This document shows, piece after piece, positions 26,101 through 38,700 of a stretch of 64,000 nt of DNA. The position numbers and the translations under genes were made by a program. How positions within the stretch are numbered: position 1 is the stretch's first letter; each line of letters starts with the position of its first letter. Under the pieces are notes generated by a model. The model saw only the letters and a list, made by a program, of their open reading frames with translations, was not told the DNA's origin and searched no databases. Source of the stretch: Coriaria nepalensis (Eukaryota > Streptophyta > Magnoliopsida > Cucurbitales > Coriariaceae); contig CP114488.1 of assembly GCA_027186245.1 (NCBI GenBank), forward strand, positions 1,562,501 to 1,626,500. Direction: 5' to 3'.

Positions 26101-27015
26101 AAGCTTATCAACCATGTCTTTGACATCATCAAGCCCAGCCAAAGAAATATGGTTTTCTACTTGAGCCACACGTGGTCTCTTAGGACACAAATTACTACTC
26201 CTTGGCACTTTCCCAGCTTTTCTTTGCAACTGCGGATCACTAGGCTTAGAAGTGAACAAAAGGAAACTGTTTCCTCCATTTTCATGGTTTTGAGATTCGT
26301 TGTGAAAACTGGACAGCTGACTGTCATCCTTACAGAGTTCAGCATCAGAAATCTTACCCCAGGAAAGAGATGCTGCACCATCAATGAAAGCCGTTGCATC
26401 TGAGAAACCCAATTTCCCGAGTATTAGATTAAATAACAGAGTGGAAAAACACATAACCAATATCAAATGAATGATGTATCAAGTACGATCATAGTAAAGT
26501 ATATACTTGAGGTATATTTCAGTATCTAAAAAAAAGTTACTAAGAACTACACAAGAATACAAGGAATCCCCCAACCATTTTGAAATCTGTAATTCACTTT
26601 ACAATTTTCCATTACAAAAATCTTCTTTATTTATCCAAAACAAACTTAAAAGGCAAAAATAGAATTACGCTGTGTTTGTTCATTTCCTTCCTTTTTCCTC
26701 CCATTTTTTCAGGGTTCAATTTTCAACACAACCTGAAGATCTGGAGATAAAATGACCAAACTTCGAGTAGAAGATCAAACGAAACCCACAGCATGCATTT
26801 TGAAACTCCATAACAAAAACAGGACCACACAGCCAGAAAGAAACTCCCAAAAAGAAAATTTAAAGTCAAAACTTTTGCTCACCTCTTTTATTAAGATAAG
26901 AACTACAACGCTCAATTGGAGGAGCAGTCGGAAGAATCGAAATAAGATCAGACTCCCCCTTCTTGAGCTTCAGCGCCGCCACATCCACCGGATAAGGCAA
27001 CTCCACTGCATCCAT
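23197..27015 (-). CDS. Unrecognised plant protein, six exons, 662 residues
   Basis: Exons 27015-26883, 26399-26070, 25912-25760, 25353-25013, 24649-24127 and 23705-23197 join in phase through GT-AG introns to a TGA at 23197. The start is MDAVELPYPVDVAALKLKKG. I recognise no domain, signal peptide or membrane segment. The protein is Ser/Lys-rich and mostly polar, probably largely disordered. More conserved-looking islands are YPVDVAALKLKKGESDL (N terminus), NAAAYGGNIYGVYGLKSE (middle), LPPFQWSHSFNGHFKTSSES followed by GRWLQIQ, RWPKKPSQKAMKARK and the basic C terminus with DARYLMPPPVR. Basic clusters could be nuclear localisation signals. It may be the hypothetical gene next to RBOHF in Arabidopsis, but that is a guess from position. 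A GA repeat lies in the presumed 5' UTR. Gene structure is well supported; function unknown. Confidence 0.75.
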
Positions 27016-29777
27016 CCCCAAAGCTCAAACCCACTCCAAACCGACCTCCAGACCAAAATTACTTCACTATCGCCGCCTCCAAACATCTTCGCCGATCCAA
27101 TCTCCCTCGTTACGAAGTGAGGATAATGAAATACAGATCATTTCGAAAGTGGAGTCGAGATAAGATTTCCTTCACTTCGTGACGGGTGAGAAAATTGTCG
27201 ATTTGGTGAGAGAGGAAAAGTAGCGGGTGGCGTTTGGTCAGTAAGAGAGAGAGAGAGAGAGATTTTTGCCTTGCGGCTAGAAGAAGCGAGAGGGGAGGGG
27301 CAGGATTCTAGGGCACAAAATTGGGGGAATAAAAGAGGAGTATTTATAGTTTTCGGGAAAAGGCCAAGTCTGAATAGAAATAGTCCCGTAGGTGAAGAAT
27401 ATTCCGGTCAGTTGTAGGCGTCAGCGTTATCCGAGAACAACTTTGTATACTGATTTTGTCAAGTTAGATAGAGGGGCTCCTCTGTCTTTTGATCTTTTCC
27501 TTTATGCTTACGTGGCATTATAACGTAGCTCGGGGGAAAAAAAAAATGCATTTTAGGCCAAAAACACGCTCGAAATATTTTACCGCGGGTAAAATAAAAT
27601 TTCACCTTTAAATTCTTATAAGTCTCAAATATTTTGTATAACCCGTCAGATTTGAAAATCGTTAATAAAAACATGAGTTAAATAACAAAATTTTATGCAA
27701 AAAATCATCAACCCAAGAAAAAAAGAAGAAGAAGATCGAAAGTAGGAATTTCATGTTGTAAATTAAATAAACCATTATGAATATGCACCATCTCTGATTC
27801 GCACATAAGTTGACAGTGCCTTCATGAATATATGCCTTCATATTTTTCTAGACGAATTGTACTCCAATGGAAGCACCAATCCAATGCAAAGCTTCTTCCC
27901 TAAGGCATCAACTTTAAGCAATTTGCATGTGAGCCAAGCTGTTTCGTATAGAATGGGCAACCGCACTGTCTCTTCGTATCACTTCAGATGTGCCAAAAAG
28001 TATCAGCAGTTCAATAAGAAGCACCAATCGAAGAGGCATAAATATTTGGTTTCCAATGCCGGATTACACTGTGGGACGAACAATGGAACGATTCATCTGT
28101 GTCTTGTACAGAAGCAGAATAAAAAGATGACCAAGTTCAACATCATTAGTATTTAACTACTGGTTTCAATGTCATGTTCATCTCTCTCTATTAATTTATC
28201 CACAAACGAATCTGCACATTTAGAATATCAAACCAAAGGTCAGAGAGAAAACCGATAGCTAGAAAAGAAGGAACAAAAATCAACAGAGGAAAATGAAAAT
28301 GGAAAATCAACACATGAACGATGATAACTAAGCAAAGAACAATGAAAACGAATCTCATGCAAGTCTACATAGAACAATCAAACACAGTAACACACATTGT
28401 TCTTGAGCTTATTATAATTAAGAAACTAAGAAACAACATGGGCTTTCTCTGCATCCGTTGCATGCATGTTTTATAACCTGAAATTCAAATTTGAAAATAT
28501 ATAATCATGAAAGCAGGAGATGGGTTGGATGCAATTCTGAGCATATCCTTGATGTAATTGACATGCCTATTAGAAATGAGACTATTATTTTCTTCCTTTT
28601 TTTTTTTTTTTTTTCCTTTAACTACGTAAGGAAAGGTATAGAAGGAGAACTAACCTTGGATGTGGACCTCCATGGAAGAAATAAAAAGACCAATTGCAAC
28701 TTCTAGATTTAGGCTTGGACATTGCTGCATGATATGGCTTCACAGAAGAGTCGTCTAAAGACTCTTCTAAACTATGGTCTATGGAAGATTAAGTAGCCAT
28801 TTACAGATTTGGTGTAGTAGGAATATAATTTGGTATGGAAATAAAATATAACAAATATACATAGAAAACGGTGAAAAGAGAATAAAAACAAACGTACACC
28901 GTATTTCTCTTTGAAGAAACTATTTAATTGAGAAAGTTTAAAATATATGAGTATTTATAGATCTTAAAAGTTAGTATAAAAAGTTATATCATTTTAGAGA
29001 TTTATGAGTTTTTAATTGCATCATTAAGAATTTAGTTTAGGTCATTAGATTTTCTTAATCTAGATTCTAGACCATTAGATTTTCTTAATCTAGATTCTAG
29101 ACCATCAGATTTATAACTTGAAAAACCAAAACAAAGAGTCACTAATTTTTATAGGGTTTTTGTAATTTAATTGAATTAAGATGAAATTTTAGTCATAATC
29201 ATGAAAAAAATAGATAACATGACATTTAAAGGAAAACGAAACATAGATTTTCTTAATCTAGATTCTAAACCATTAGATTTATAACTTTAAAAACCAAAAT
29301 GAAGAGTCACCAATCTTTAAGATATAATAATTTAAGAAGATTAAGTTTAATATAATAATCATTTAAGGGGATAAAATATCATTTGCTTAAAATAATTAAA
29401 AGTGAGAGAAAAATTAAGAATTAAATTATAAGAAAAAAAAAACAAAACAACACTTAGCCAAAAAAATAACTTAATACTTATTATATAAAAATTAAATACA
29501 TTATTTATTTATTTATATAAATATCAAATTAATATTTATTAAAATAAATATATTTTAAATATTTAATTAATTTCTACTTATAAGGATGATTCCTTTGTTA
29601 TTAAATTTGAGAAATTTAAGTAGAGATTTAATATTTAAAACTTACATATTTTATACATTTAAAAGAGAAAAAAAAAAAAAAAAAGACGTTTACTGTAAGT
29701 CGGACTTCGCCTCACACATACTTAGGTGCTTTAATTTAGCTGCTGAGTGGATGGAAACGTGAGGAGAGCTCAGGCCG
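27016..29777. other. Intergenic region between two divergent genes
   Basis: This holds the upstream DNA of the unknown minus-strand gene, including a GA run at about 27246-27261, and of PIAL2. The 110-codon plus-strand frame at 27824-28156 resembles nothing I know and has no splice partners; I do not call it a gene. A poly-T tract lies at about 28595-28615 and a short repeat array at 29036-29325. Confidence 0.45.
29036..29325. repeat. Short repeat array with TCTAGATT palindromes
   Basis: A unit of about 32 bases (ATTAGATTTTCTTAATC followed by TAGATTCTAGACC) occurs twice head to tail at about 29043-29106. It recurs near 29247-29280 with the same downstream flank (AACTT, AAAAACCAAAA, GAGTCAC). 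The array is a local segmental duplication of about 200-base period containing a 32-base tandem. Confidence 0.6.
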
Positions 29778-32700
29778 ATGACGGGAACTATGATAACACA
29801 GCCGTCCAAAGAGGCTGCCGCCGGAAATAAAATTCCGGTGAAGCAGCAATCGGTTACGTTTCTGATATCACAAGTAATGACCTCCTTGGTCGATTCCTTG
29901 GTTTTGCACCTGCAACCAACTCACCGAAGCGACCCTGCCGATTTCACTCGTCTTTGTCTGCAGCTCTCCAGGTTTTTCTTTATCTGAATCTATATGCTCA
30001 TCCGTGAGGATGATTATTCTTAATTTGATTATATGTGCTCTCATTTGATTGTGTGTCTTTTCAAATTTTTCGTTGTTAATTTCGGTGCGAGATTTGCATG
30101 TGGATCGATTATTTTAAGTGAATTATGGATGGAACTACACTTATTTAGGTTGTTTGGGGAAGACGTTTCTTGTACTGTTTCTGCTTTTGCATTTCCTGCG
30201 ACTTTTTTTATTTTCATTATCACGTTTAATTGCCAATTTGGAAGTGTATAGATCTTAGCTTTGTGGTTTGTGGTTTGTTGTTTTGTTCATGTTCTGATTT
30301 CCTATTGCTAGTTTGATTACAAATTCCATTTCAGATATGGGATTTTCCCCACAAATTTAAGCTCGGGACTATATTTTCTAACTCTACACTCTTATCGTTA
30401 GCCTTAATAATGTTAACTACTATGGTATTATCATCATTGTAATTAATATTAATCTATACAAATATAATTATAAAGTTATCCTTCATCACCATCTGTACAT
30501 TATTCTGTTGTTTTAACTAAATTTCCTTCAAAAATACAGATGTATTGACATTGCTGTTGTAAAAAATGAGGTTCCATTCAGAGCGAATGACATACCATCT
30601 CTACTCAAACAGGTATATCTGCTGTACTAGATGAATGTATTTCTGTATTTCATTTTTGACTTTTTTCTTTCCTTAGTTAAGCAAGGATACATTAATTTCT
30701 GGTTTTGACCACTATGAAACTAACATACGGCATGGATCTACACTGAAGTTTCAATGGTAATTGCTAATTCTAAAAGGCGTAATAATTGTGCAGTCTTAGA
30801 CATACGAGACATAAAACTGTGCTTTCGGTATTGTGGCATGGAAAATTTGCACATATCTGTAAAACTAGGTAGTGCACTGTGTTTGCACTGACAAGACTTT
30901 CATGGTTATTCTTATTTTCTGCATGGTAAGATTGCTGATTTGGGTGTTTAGGGAGATTGTGGGCTGACAATTGTATGTTGAAAATTCACATGCCTTTAAC
31001 CCCTCTCCCTTTCAGTTCCTAGTAATGGCGGAATTTATCCTCTATTTCATAGCACGAGCTTAGGAAGACTTCATGTGAGCTAGGTGACACCTTCCATGAG
31101 CTAGGAAGACTTCATGGGGATTTTAGAGAACATTCCATGAATTTGGAGTTTATACCTTTTCTCTTAGTCAGATAATTGTCTCATTATCAAATTCTCAATT
31201 TTTTGTACAATTGCAATAGAGCACAACCTTTGCTCTCTGTAACTGCGTTTCCTTTTATGTATTATTTTTATAAATAAACAGCATATCATTTTCTTATGAT
31301 TGCAGATCTGCCAACATAAAATTGATTACCGTCTACAAGCACCTCTCTTGGTACTGTTGATCTCTATCAAGGTACAACTTGATTGTAGTCATTTATACAG
31401 CTTTATTCATAGTGATGCTGGCTAGTCTTGACTACTTTGACTACTACATGATGTTTGAAATTTGGATTTCAGTTCCATTGAAATATATGCTTTATATGGA
31501 TCCGGTAGGACATGTAATTTCTTGGCTCTCTTATGAGTAATGTTGTTCTATTAATCATATCAGTTTTAAATTATCGTCAATCTCTTAGGTCATACCTTGA
31601 ATGAAGGTTCAAAGTTTCTTATTATTTTCTCAGTTGTAAGATATGATCCACTCTGCAGGACATTTCATTGACAGACTTTTCTGGTTTATACGGCAGGATG
31701 CTTGCAGGAAAGGGTGGTTTTCGAAAATGGATTCTGAAGAACTTTACCGCTTTGCTAAAGAGGTCTTATTTTACCACCCCTCTGTACACTATCCAATTTA
31801 TGATGTTTTAGCTTTTCCACATTACTAAGTCGTCTTTCTACACGTGTAGATTGGTAGCAGCTTTGGTGCACCTGCAGATCGTAGTAGTGGAGTTAGCTCT
31901 TATTCTTCCACTATTGCAGAAGTTATGGACAGGTCCGACTCATATCCTAAGTTAATTTTAGTTATTTTCTGAATCAGTATTATGATGTTGAGCCATTCCT
32001 AAGCAGGTACATTCTCAAATAAGTAATATCACAAGAGCTCTCTCTATCTCTCCATGCAGGTTTTATCCACAGATGAAGATGGGTGAGATCCTTGCTTCTC
32101 TTGAAGTTAAGGTGGTTCTTGCCAAATTTTTCTGACCTTTTTTTTTTTTTTATTAAACTGTTTTGGATATACAACAACTTATTTTTGTGCCTGTTATAGC
32201 CCGGATATGGAGCATTCACTATTGATTTTCATGTTCCAAAGGACACAACAATGTCTCCACGAGAAAAAATTGTAAGCAACTTGGGTTTAAACTTTTGGTA
32301 TGAGTTTTGAAAGTCAATATGTGGCGAGGTCCTTGGAAGGTTGGCACACTTTCATGATACTATTTCGTTGGCTGACATGATGAGCCTCCATTTTCTGTAG
32401 TGGTTATTGGTTGCTCAAAAAGATAACACGCAGACTGCTGCATGTATAGTAAGTCCCCCTCAAGTAAAGTAAGTGAATACTGCTGTCCGGTTTTATCAGA
32501 GTTGATTTTAATAAAATTTATCTTTCATCTTACTTCTTATTCTCTTTTTATCCGTAGTTTTCTTGTCAACGGTAGGGGAGTAGAGAGGAGGACCAATGTC
32601 TTTATGGTTCGTAGAATTGCACTAAGATATTAAATCTTGTCCGTCACATTCAAATATAACTCATATGCTCATATATGGGTCAAATCTAATATCTCATAGG

Positions 32701-34762
32701 CTCATACGCCTGATCTGATATTTATACAAGTACCATTTTTCCTTTTTCAGGACATTGGGCCACAGCTACCTACAAATATAACTCATATGCTCATATATGG
32801 GTCGAATCTTCTTCAGGTTGTAGGCCAATTCAACGGTGAGCTTGAACGCCAGTTCCATCCATTCTTGTATTGTTGTGTGTATCATTGAAGCTCTGACTGT
32901 AACTACAATCATTGTTAAGGTCATTACATTATAATAGTTGCCTATATGAGTATGAGATCCTCACCTGACACCTCAGTGCTACAGGATTATGTTCAACCTA
33001 CTATTGCTGATGTACATTCAGGTATGGCTTAGAAAGAAGGCTTCTCGTCAAAGTTTTCTTTCAATATATTTCACTATTTCAATGTTGTTGATGTATCTGA
33101 GCGCTTGCCCTACCATCTTGCTGGGTGTTAAATGTTAATGCATGGGTTTTCTTTTTTCTTTTTTGTCTAACTTCTAATGAAGTTCAGATCCCGATATAAT
33201 CGAGGGGCCATCACGAATATCACTCAATTGTCCTATAAGGTATGCAACTATATTTTACATTTACAAATTTGATATTGTGATAGTTTTCTCAGCTTCCATG
33301 TGGTGTACCTCGTCTTTGGCAAATGTGTTGAGTCTTGCCTTTTGCTTCGCATTTGTATCCACTGTTTCTCTTTCTCTCTCTGAAATGATATTCATACAAA
33401 GTTTATCTTTTTTGGAGCCTCATTCTAATGAACAATCTGCTGGCTCTCCTTTTAAAACACAGCTTTAAAAGAATCAAGGTTCCTGTCAAAGGTAGTTCCT
33501 GTAATCATCATCAGGTATGTGCTCGGTGTGGTGACAGCTGATTTAAAGACATTAACTGTAGATGATGTACTTGGGTTTTTGATTACTAATCGACTGGCGA
33601 ATAACTCATATGGATATAACTCTCATTACATCAAAATATACTTGTCTAGTCTTGCACCATGACTAAGAATCTCTGCTGTCATATATGGTAGTCATCATTT
33701 TTCTTGCTGGAGCCAATTCTCTATAGCATGTTTGATTTGCTTATTTTTGCTTAATTGTATTTTTTTTAAAAGACTTTTCTTTCTCTTATTCTCTAGTGTT
33801 TTGATTTGAATAACTTTCTCGATATCAATTCAAGAAGGCCATCTTGGCGCTGCCCCCATTGTAACCGCTCTGTCTGCTACTTGGACATTCGTATTGACCA
33901 AAACATGGTCAAGGCATGTGTTATCATTTTCATTTTTCTTTCCAGTTTTTTCCTCCTCTTTTCTGTTTTATAAATTCCATGTATCTCTTTAAACCAGGTC
34001 TTGAGGGGGTTAGGAGAGAGCATTTCATCCAAGGGCTCACGGGAAACCATTCTTGAAACTGATGACAATGTTATGGAAGTGATCATCGCATCCAATGGCT
34101 CATGGAGAGCCGTTCTCGAAAGTGATGACAATGTGGGTCAGGCCTGGAATAATACTCTCATTCACCAAAACCAAAGGCCCGAACAGCAAGAAGAGTCCTC
34201 AATCCTCCCAAATGCCCATCCTCCGAATGTGATCGACCTTACCAAAGGCAATGATTATATGATGGACCCGGTTGGTGGGGCCGAAGTTGAGGAGGACCAG
34301 AAACTCACAAATTTAATCATGCCATTAGAAACAAACCCAAGTAGTCTCGAGCAGAATCTGATTGCTCAAGCCGAGAATGGTTTCCGGTCAACCTCTAGTG
34401 TTCGGGCAGGTGTCCCCACATCTCCACTTCCTCAAAGACCTGAATTTCCCTGGCAGTTTAGTCAGGCGATCACTCCAATGAATACTCAATCTACTCCAGT
34501 AAATAATATTTCTATACCAAACCCGAGATCTGCAACCATGATCCCAGCACAATCTCTAGCATCAACACATCAACAAATAATAAATCCCTCTGGTCCAAAT
34601 ATTCCCTCAATTCCTCAGGTTAGTTAACAGTATTTATTTTTTATTTTTTGTATTTTTTATTTTAATAATAATAATCACACTACAAAGCATTATCTGCACT
34701 TGTACTGTATTTATATATTTCAGAGGCCGCCAATAATCCCTACTGGTCAATCCAACAATTAA
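29778..34762 (+). CDS. PIAL2: PIAL2-type SUMO ligase (SP-RING), premature stop in last exon
   Basis: Sixteen exons: 29778-29971, 30540-30612, 31306-31371, 31697-31762, 31850-31932, 32060-32111, 32200-32271, 32401-32468, 32558-32606, 32751-32835, 32920-33021, 33188-33239, 33463-33514, 33797-33913, 33998-34618, 34724-34762. Nuclear PIAL proteins extend SUMO chains (E4 activity) and act in stress and silencing. The SP-RING lies at about 318-372: NCPISFKRIKVPV (C318), C334/H336/C339 in SSCNHHQCF, and C357/C360 in WRCPHCN. NVIDLTKG (455-459) looks like a SUMO-interacting motif. The intron after exon 14 is GC-AG. The last exon meets TAA at 34760, after 596 residues, although the same frame stays open for 167 more codons (34763-35263) of Pro/Ser/Gln-rich sequence normal for the family tail. 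The allele is truncated, or the base is an error. Confidence 0.88.
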
Positions 34763-35266
34763 GCAGCAAGTAGTAGTCTTCCATCTCCACATGCTAGTAG
34801 TAGACCACCACCTCCTCCTGGCTTTTTATCTCAATTCCAGAATTCACACCTTCAGCAAACTCTTAACCCGAGGTTCCCACACTCCATGGGACAGTATTCA
34901 AGAACAGTCCAACATCAACCTTTGCTTGCTACTGCTCAGAGGGATGCTGAAAAATATGGTCGGCCATCTTTATTACAAGGCCAAAATCAGACCACTCCAA
35001 CTGGAAATTCTACTCAAGTGGGTATTAATGGTTTAAGAACATCGGTTGGAGAACAAAGCGGTAATAAAAGTAATGGGCCGGGGGATTCACCGTTGGAGCA
35101 AAGCTGGAGGCCTACGGGCCGGATGCGTGGAAGCTTGTCAGGCCAGGCTTATGCCGATGCTCTTAACAAGTTATTGAATCAGCCGAATCGAGTTTCAAAT
35201 CCTACTAGACCGTTAAACTCAACCTCGACTAGACCTACTGCTCTATTTCCGCCTTGTGACAACTAA
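34760..35266 (+). pseudogene. Stranded C-terminal coding tail of PIAL2 after the in-frame TAA
   Basis: Translation in the exon 16 frame continues after TAA (34760-34762) without another stop until 35264-35266. It gives SSSLPSPHASSRPPPPPG, Gln/Asn-rich sequence and a conserved-looking end (WRPTGRMRGSLSGQAYADAL). Frame conservation over 167 codons suggests the stop is recent, polymorphic or a sequencing error. I tested nearby alternative AG acceptors (after 34763, 34766, 34770 and 34773) and none restores the frame with the exon 15 donor used. Confidence 0.7.
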
Positions 35267-35733
35267 CCTTGTTAAAACTCAACCACTAATAGAGCGACTG
35301 CTCAAAACGGACTTGGCTCAGAACATGGAATGCGCAATGACAAAGGTCGATTCAATACCAACAGGTAGTTAATTTCAATGCAGCGGGAAAAGATCGTTGA
35401 GATGAGACATTGTATCGAAACCAATTTGATATTGTAAATTATCTTTTAAGGGCTTGGTATCTCTCAATTCTATGTATAACGAGTTATGTAATGGATCGAT
35501 AATGAACTTTGCTTGAATTATCTAGTTATGAAAATTATATAACCTAGTTTATGAAAATGTTAATGCAGAACGTCCAAAGAAATAGCCCCCATTAACTCCA
35601 AAACTTTTCTTTATACAATAAAAGGTAATCACTTGATTCATACTAGTACAAAAAAGCTGGATACGAAGTAAACGACCAAACCAAAATGAAAAAAGCCGGC
35701 AATGTTTCTGCTTTTTTCTCTTAAATGCAAGGA
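35267..35733. other. Shared 3' flank of convergent PIAL2 and SGT1
   Basis: The two genes end tail to tail with about 470 bases between stop codons (PIAL2 long-frame stop to SGT1 stop), so their 3' UTRs may be close or overlap. No other feature is seen. Confidence 0.6.
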
Positions 35734-38700
35734 TCAATACTCCCATTTCCTCAACTCCATGCCATCGGGAGCACTTCCTTCGACCTTCTTCGAACCCACT
35801 TCCTTCCAGTCGGTCGACAGCACTGTCCCATTTGACTCCACCTATATTACAAAGTTGAACCATCTTTTAGATATTAAGAAATGGAATACATAATTTCTTT
35901 TTAGTAACCCTTCTAGATCACCCAAAAGAGAATAAATAAAGAAAAAGAATCTCACGAAAGATTTGCTCATAGCTCTCCTCGTGTCTTCGTCTGCATTTTG
36001 GTATATGTCTCTGAACATTTTATTCAGCGCTGCATCACCATCTAGCTGCTCATCCTTTTCCTAAAAGGTACACAATATTATCAAGACAAAACCAGATGAA
36101 AAGTTCATATTACAAAGATTTAGATAAACTGGGCCCCTCTCTCTTGTGTATCCTAAAAAATGCTAATGAATGCTGAGAAAATACCTCTTTCTTCACCTGA
36201 GCTTCCAATTTATCCCAATCCAGGATTCTTGGCTTTGAAGATGGGTATGTAAGCTTCTGAGTTGCAACTGCAACTTCAGAGAAGAAAAAAGCAAGTCAAA
36301 CAAGACCCAAGAAAAATACATTAATGAAAGCTAAGTTACATTGGCAGAAATGGCATGCATGAGAACTATTACTATAACACCCTAATGAAAGAGGTATCTG
36401 GCTTACCTGATGAAACATTTACTTTCGGTCTGATGGCAATGTCGCTACTATATTCAAGAGACACCCAATGGATGGCTTCAGCTTTAGTCAGACGTATTTC
36501 AACCTTGGTTGACAACACCTCATATCTACACTTATCGGGTATTATCTGGTTTGCACACAGCAAACATGAAGACTTTAAGTCTTATAATGAAAATATACTG
36601 AGAAAACAACCAAATTACACCAATCCATTTGCAGACTGCAACTATAAAACAGGGTGATATGCTAAGTAATATGTTTATGGGACGGAAGCGAGGGGGGGAA
36701 GGGGGGATGAAACAATTATGCATATAAATATCTAAAAAAGATGGTGATAATATTAACAGGAAATTTCTCTGACTTCCTTTCACAAGCGTATGCCAAGATA
36801 TTAGAGTTGCTAGAAAGAGAAAAAAAAAACAGTACTATAATTTAGAAGCACACATAAGTGCAACTCAGCCTACTAGACAACAAAGTTCAAGAAATAACCT
36901 TCCCAAACAATCGAGGCTGAAAATGGTAAACATCTTCATTAGGCAATTCAATGGTAACACTAAGCTGCAAGAGAAAAAAACAGGTATAAATTACTGATTA
37001 CGACCCAAGCAGGTACAAATGAATTCAAGATAAGAACAAAGATTACATAGACTTACAATCTGTTCACCAAAGTCAACAATCACATCTTTTGCAGGTACAC
37101 CCTTTGCAAATATTGTGACAACTACTTCCTCTGGCTTCTGGTAGTACTCATGTCTGTTTCAAACACCAAAGGCATGTCTGATTTAGAGAAATATGAAGAA
37201 AAGAAAAGATAATGATATTTGAGAACTAACCATTTGATTGTAGTTTGTTTAGTTAGTTTAAAGATATGGAAAAGTTGAAATTTGAAGGCAAAAATATTGA
37301 TTTCTCTTCATTTTTTCTCTGTAGAAAGAAGAGATGAAAGAAACCAAATTTGGCACTATTCGTTACACAAATTTATCTTGTCATTTCTAAAAGTAAAGTA
37401 CAATCAAACAAGAAAAATGACTCATTTCATTTCATTTCTCTACAACCAAACAGATCCCAACTGTAAGGCAAAGAAAAACCAGAGCGAACCGGAGATTATA
37501 CAAAGACAATCCTGACAACATTTGTACGATCTTTTATTATTTACAATTAGGGTAATAAAAAAAAGTAAGGAAAGAAGTAACCCTGACCGATATTTGGGTT
37601 TGGCTGGTGTGAATGTGTTCTTTTTTTGATCAGGTAACTCTTCAACAGTTATTGGAGGTACAGTAGGCTGGGAACTGGCAGAAGAAGCAGGTGCAACACT
37701 TGGTAACAAATTAACACTGGTTTCCTCTATGCACAAAACACATAAAATCAGCAACAGGGCGCACAGCATGAAAAAAGGTTTAAGAAAAAGGAAAAAAAAA
37801 TTTGTAAAACTAGTAAAAAGAGAAGATAATGAGCCCTAACAACAAGGAGATTTATGTTTCCATAGCTGTATAACTCCAGCTAAAATTTAGGGAGGGGAAA
37901 TAAGTGAGAGCATTCTAGAAGCTCATCAATAGGAACAATAAAAGTATTTTATTTCCACCTAACTAAACATGAGCCGGAAGTAGAAATTGAAGACAGTTCA
38001 ACAAAAATAGATAATTACAGAGCACATAAGTGTTCTAATTCAGAACATGCCAAAACATGATATACCTGCAATGTACTGTTTACATTCCTCAATCAACCTG
38101 ATGAATCTTGAATCAGTAGCTGCTAATGCTGCTCCTTTTTCAAGGGCTGCCTTCGCAGTATGATACTCTTCAAGCTTAATACAAGCAATGCTGTAGATTA
38201 GAAATCCAATCCTCAAAAAATCAGGGCGCTGAAGGCAAAATTATTAATTAATTGATACTAAATGGAGATATCGCGAAAAAAATTCTAAAGAAGGTAAGAC
38301 TAAGAAAGAAAAAAGATTTTATTTTCCAGAGTCTGCTCTAAAAATGAAATCTATATTTTTTCACCCCTGATTTCTCCAGAATTAGAGAGAATATTATGAG
38401 CCTGTCGCATTGTGCTAACTAAATCAGAATAATAACAAACAAAGGAGATGAAACACACCCTTTACGCAGGTATGCCTTGGCCATTGAAGAATCAAGTTCT
38501 ATTGCCTTGTTTGTATCTGCAACAGCTTCTGCTCAAAGCACAATTAAGGTTTCAAGAAACAGTACAACAAATCTGAGTTCAATTAATCTCAAACTCTAAA
38601 TTAATTAAATAAAAATTGAGCCAATAACAGTGAAAGAAGAGGAAATTGAAATCCGATAAATTTTCTTAACTAAACCCCTAGAACTTCCAACATTTTCTGT

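Noticed and set aside
27824..28156. 110-codon plus-strand frame in the gap before PIAL2
   Set aside because: Composition is unremarkable, no family resemblance, no splice partners, no promoter context I could support.
34791..35266. Apparent separate genes at 34791-35036 and 34886-35266
   Set aside because: The second is the PIAL2 exon 16 frame after the in-frame stop; the first is an overlapping frame of the same exon.
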